Assembly (NCBI RefSeq): GCF_003369835.1 | Contig: NZ_QPMJ01000001.1 | Coordinates: 1,545,589 to 1,609,588, forward strand | DNA: 64,000 bases | From: Halorussus rarus | GTDB taxonomy: Archaea; Halobacteriota; Halobacteria; Halobacteriales; Haladaptataceae | Direction: 5' to 3' | Shown here: positions 61,805 through 64,000 of the stretch, piece by piece | How the letters are laid out: every line of letters starts with the position of its first letter | Numbering within the stretch: position 1 is the stretch's first letter | Position numbers and translations under genes: made by a program | The notes under the pieces: model-generated | Told to the model about the DNA's origin: nothing | What the model saw: the letters and a program-made list of their open reading frames with translations, nothing else | Databases searched by the model: none

Positions 61805-61939
61805 TCACGGTCCGGCAACTGTTCCGTAAAGCGCACCTGACGCATTCCCTGCCTGCGACAGTAGCAGCAGCATCGTGAACAGGACGCCCATCATTCGCGG
61901 ATTTTCCTTCAGGTACGTGGTCAGATCGGTTTCAGCCAT
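61805..61939 (-). CDS. 44-residue single-membrane-span peptide
   Basis: Too short for gene finders: MAETDLTTYLKENPRMMG, a hydrophobic helix (VLFTMLLLLSQAG, residues about 19-31) and a short tail (NASGALYGTVAGP). Starts ATG 61939 behind an AT-rich TATTTTATAC promoter. It converges on the CHAT gene with 2 bases between stops. I recall such small proteins (DUF7503-like) repeatedly next to haloarchaeal CHAT proteins, which suggests a functional pair. Confidence 0.68.
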   Translation of the reverse strand: MAETDLTTYLKENPRMMGVLFTMLLLLSQAGNASGALYGTVAGP

Positions 61940-62000
61940 CACACCAATTGGTAATAGCTATGGTAGTATAAAATATTCTATATTTTACGAGACATTTTTG

Positions 62001-62020
62001 CGTCTGACGTAAGTCAGACG
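62001..62020. promoter_or_regulatory. Perfect 8-bp inverted repeat
   Basis: CGTCTGAC-GTAA-GTCAGACG: perfect arms around a 4-base loop, in an AT-rich patch between the divergent 44-residue peptide and the 62128 gene. Candidate operator or terminator; it lies about 50 bases upstream of the small gene's TATA-like patch. Confidence 0.5.
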
Positions 62021-62127
62021 ACTACCCGCACCATTGAAAACAGTTACCACTCGCCACGACCCTGGCTCCACCGACCAGAGGTCGTGCGGGGCAGTATGGT
62101 TAAACAGGGACGCCTCTAAAGGCGGAT

Positions 62128-62541
62128 GTGGTGTACGTAACTCGGGGTCTGGCGAACGTGTTGCTGAATTTCGCGGCGGAGTCGGAGCCGGACGATCTCA
62201 CGGTTTCGCTCGCGGTCACGCCCGCGGGCGAACTGAAAGGAATCGAGGACCTGCCGGCGGAAGCCCCGGTCTTCACGCACTTCTACCCGCCTGACGCCGG
62301 GAAGTCGCTGACCGCCGTGTTCGGGGTCGACCTGTCGGTTCCGGCCGGCCAGACCCAGGGCCGGTTCGTCTCCCACCCCAGGGGCAACCTCGGGGTGGAC
62401 AAGACCGACGACCTCCACGAGGCGATACTCGTCGCGGTCCCGCCGTGGGACGAGTCGTCGCTGGCGGCGTTCGACCGGTCGGGCCGCCGGCAGCCGCTGG
62501 AGGTCGTCGACGCCGAACCGCCCGCGGAGTCGCTGGCCTGA
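62128..62541 (+). CDS. Haloarchaeal conserved protein, unknown
   Basis: A 137-residue protein starting at GTG 62128 behind TTAAAC (62100-62105). VLLNFAAESEPDDLTVSLAV and the rest predict a mixed alpha/beta fold; histidines in FTHFYPP and FVSHPRGN recall a JAMM-like fold but the His-x-His-x10-Asp motif is not complete. No firm family. It overlaps nothing and is followed by the RHH gene on the other strand. Confidence 0.65.
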   Translation: MVYVTRGLANVLLNFAAESEPDDLTVSLAVTPAGELKGIEDLPAEAPVFTHFYPPDAGKSLTAVFGVDLSVPAGQTQGRFVSHPRGNLGVDKTDDLHEAILVAVPPWDESSLAAFDRSGRRQPLEVVDAEPPAESLA

Positions 62542-62549
62542 CCCGGTCG

Positions 62550-62759
62550 CTACTCCAGGTACCCGAGTTCGCGCAGCTGACCCGTGATCTCCTCGAACTC
62601 CGACTCGGTCAACTGGCCCTCCTTCTGGTGCTGGATGACGATGCTCCGGAGCAGGAATCGCACCAGGTCGCTGGTACTGGAGAAGCTGGTCCCCTCGATG
62701 GTCTCGTCGACGCGGTCGGCCAGGTCCTTCGGAATGGAGACGGTGGTGTACTCGGTCAT
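62550..62759 (-). CDS. Ribbon-helix-helix regulator
   Basis: A 69-residue protein with the CopG/MetJ-like fold: TEYTTVSIPKDLADRVDETI forms the DNA-binding strand and first helix, TSDLVRFLLRSIVIQHQKEG the second. ATG 62759 gives the family start; the longer frame upstream is not conserved-looking. Target genes unknown; may control its own or adjacent genes. Confidence 0.85.
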   Translation of the reverse strand: MTEYTTVSIPKDLADRVDETIEGTSFSSTSDLVRFLLRSIVIQHQKEGQLTESEFEEITGQLRELGYLE

Positions 62760-62833
62760 GCGACCAACTGCGGCCGCACGGGGGATAGATGTTGTGTACT
62801 CGCAGCGCGATTGCATCGGGAGGAGTCGATGGG

Positions 62834-63109
62834 TCACATCCCCATGTCTTCGGCCGCCTCGGGAACCGGCATGTCGTTCGGCGAGACGCCGAGCAGTTCG
62901 GCGGCGTGGTCCAGCGCCATGTCGAATCCGTAGTAGCGTTCGAGTTCGTCGCCGTCGGGGCTCGGTCGGATCTTCAGCATGGCGTACCCCTCCACGTTCT
63001 GGGCCACCGCGGCGGTCGCGCCGCCGCGGTCGAACTCGATGACGCGCTCGTCGTCGGTCTCGTAGTATCGCGCGGTGACGTCCTCGCGTTCGGCCTCCTG
63101 TTCGGTCAT
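62834..63109 (-). CDS. Haloarchaeal DUF7111-like protein
   Basis: A 91-residue acidic protein, MTEQEAEREDVTARYYETDD, with beta-type segments VIEFDRGGATAAVAQNVEG and LERYYGFDMALDHAAELLGV. A family of this look (DUF7111, from memory) is widespread in haloarchaea without known function. Start at the ATG that gives the acidic N-terminus; the upstream extension is basic and is not used. Confidence 0.7.
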   Translation of the reverse strand: MTEQEAEREDVTARYYETDDERVIEFDRGGATAAVAQNVEGYAMLKIRPSPDGDELERYYGFDMALDHAAELLGVSPNDMPVPEAAEDMGM

Positions 63110-63246
63110 GGCCGGGAGTTCGAGTCGGTGGCAGTCGAAGGTACCGGTTCGTCCCGGACGAACGCGGCGGTACGAGTACCGGGAAGCTGCCACTCCCGAC
63201 CGTACTCGACGACGACGTCCGAAAAAAGGTGATCCGGGGTAGCGAT

Positions 63247-64000
63247 TCAGACCGCGGCGTAGACCTCGACGACTGCCGCGCTCGGAACGTCAGTCACTGC
63301 GAACGCACTCGACTGGGTCGCCGAAACGCTCGCCGGCTGGGTCACGGACGCGGGCAGGGCCATGCTGTCGGACTCCTGGGTCTGGTTGGTCTCGACGTTT
63401 ATCGACGAACTCGAACTCTGCTCGTTGCCGTCGCCGTCGGTGTACTGCTCGTCCTCTTGCTCGACCTCAACGTCGGAGCTCTGCTCCTGCTCGTTGTCGT
63501 CGCCGTCCTCGATATCCTGCTCGCTGTTCTGCTCGACCTCGGCGTCCTGTTCGACCTCCTGCTCGTTGTCATCGCCGTCGGTCTCCTGGTCGATCTCCTG
63601 TTCGACTTCGGCGTCCTGCTCGGACTCCTGCTCGTTGTCGTCGCCGTCTTCTATCTCCTGATCGCTCTCCTGCTCGACGTCGCTCTCCTGTTCGGCGTCC
63701 TGCTCGTTGTCGTCGCCGTCAGCTTCCTGTTCGACCTCGTTCTCCTGTTCGATGTCCTGTTCGGCGTCCTGCTCGTTGTCGTCGCCGTCCTCAACTTCCT
63801 GTTCGGCGTCCTGCTCGGCCTCGTTCTCTTGTTCGGCCTCCTGTTCGTTGTCGTCGCCGTCAGCTTCCTGTTCGGCCTCGTTCTCCTGTTCTAGTTCTTG
63901 CTCGAGGTCCTGTTCGTTGTCGTCACCGTCTTCGACTTCTTGCTCGCCCTCTTGCTCGCCTTCGTTCTCCTGCTCGAGTTCCTGCTCGTTGTCGTCACCC
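63247..64000 (-). CDS. Glu/Gln-rich repeat protein, C-terminal part
   Basis: The gene begins beyond the right edge; 251 codons are visible, ending at TGA 63247. Most of it is a repeat of DGDDNEQ followed by 10-25 residues rich in E, Q and D (eight copies, the last varied to DGDGNEQ), then a Ser-rich region and a low-charge end, ALPASVTQPASVSATQSS...VVEVYAAV. Extremely acidic even for a halophile. No signal is visible because the N-terminus is outside. Possible surface or matrix protein; function unknown. Confidence 0.8.
   Translation of the reverse strand, partial: GDDNEQELEQENEGEQEGEQEVEDGDDNEQDLEQELEQENEAEQEADGDDNEQEAEQENEAEQDAEQEVEDGDDNEQDAEQDIEQENEVEQEADGDDNEQDAEQESDVEQESDQEIEDGDDNEQESEQDAEVEQEIDQETDGDDNEQEVEQDAEVEQNSEQDIEDGDDNEQEQSSDVEVEQEDEQYTDGDGNEQSSSSSINVETNQTQESDSMALPASVTQPASVSATQSSAFAVTDVPSAAVVEVYAAV
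63417..64000 (-). repeat. Imperfect repeats encoding DGDDNEQ
   Basis: The core TGCTCGTTGTCGTCGCCGTC (plus-strand view) recurs about every 60-90 bases across this stretch, giving DGDDNEQ on the minus strand. Unit length varies and copies differ at third positions, so they diverged after duplication. It continues past the window. Confidence 0.8.

Noticed and set aside
63417-64000. Regular repeats as a CRISPR array
   Set aside because: The repeats are in frame, encode DGDDNEQ, vary in spacing and sequence and continue one open reading frame.

Overview
The window is chromosomal DNA of an extremely halophilic archaeon (class Halobacteria). The evidence is a high-GC sequence with strongly acidic predicted proteins, Tat-type signals on most exported proteins, a tRNA-Trp gene carrying a box C/D-type intron, promoters with a TATA-like box about 25 bases before the start codon (leaderless mRNAs), an archaeosortase-type C-terminal signal and archaetidyl-lipid enzymes. 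Genus cannot be settled from the sequence alone. Family names with DUF numbers are recalled from memory and were not searched.

Layout. 0-5 kb: housekeeping genes (luciferase-like oxidoreductase, guaB, two conserved haloarchaeal proteins) and intron-containing tRNA-Trp. 5.1-8.6 kb: a visibly AT-richer stretch directly behind the tRNA, with two orphan membrane proteins, about 1.1 kb without a credible gene but with two related inverted-repeat modules, and a gamma-carbonic-anhydrase-like gene; it looks like an accessory island. 8.6-17 kb: CPBP protease, ArsR-type regulator, matrixin-like protease, lipoprotein and a 1593-residue M6-type surface protease. 17-23 kb: Y-family DNA polymerase with a tail of PCNA-binding-like motifs, MFS transporter and HerA-like ATPase. 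23-31 kb: a minus-strand cluster of exported proteins (DyP-like peroxidase, P19/Tp34-like protein, DUF7282-like, LVIVD and DUF192 proteins) and tpiA. 31-36 kb: gluconate-dehydrogenase-like GMC pair behind an iron-box-like palindrome, peptidase S51, and a thioredoxin-fold lipoprotein with a membrane partner. 36-39.6 kb: F420-type oxidoreductase, an isolated nuoCD and a low-complexity Gln/His/Ser/Gly protein. 39.8-47.9 kb: overlapping hisC / adenylate kinase / CDP-alcohol transferase, MBF1, UPF0173 hydrolase, OsmC and archaetidylserine decarboxylase. 47.9-56.8 kb: branched-chain amino acid genes, ilvB-ilvN-ilvC-small gene-leuC-leuD-leuB as one minus-strand operon, with leuA just upstream. 57-64 kb: ferritin-like and small conserved proteins, a CHAT caspase-like protein facing a 44-residue membrane peptide, RHH regulator and a glutamate/glutamine repeat protein that runs off the window.

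The most interesting items are: (1) an unannotated 40-codon leader ORF in front of ilvB that ends Val-Ile-Ile-Val-Gly-Ala-stop inside a perfect 10-bp hairpin, with its own leaderless promoter, which looks like an amino-acid-responsive attenuator in an archaeon; (2) the CHAT protease / small transmembrane peptide pair, with an abrupt AT-rich C-terminal tail on the CHAT gene; (3) the isolated nuoCD beside a His/Gln-rich disordered protein; (4) in-frame palindrome-bearing insertions in several conserved genes; (5) a leuA whose leaderless ATG is out of frame with the gene.
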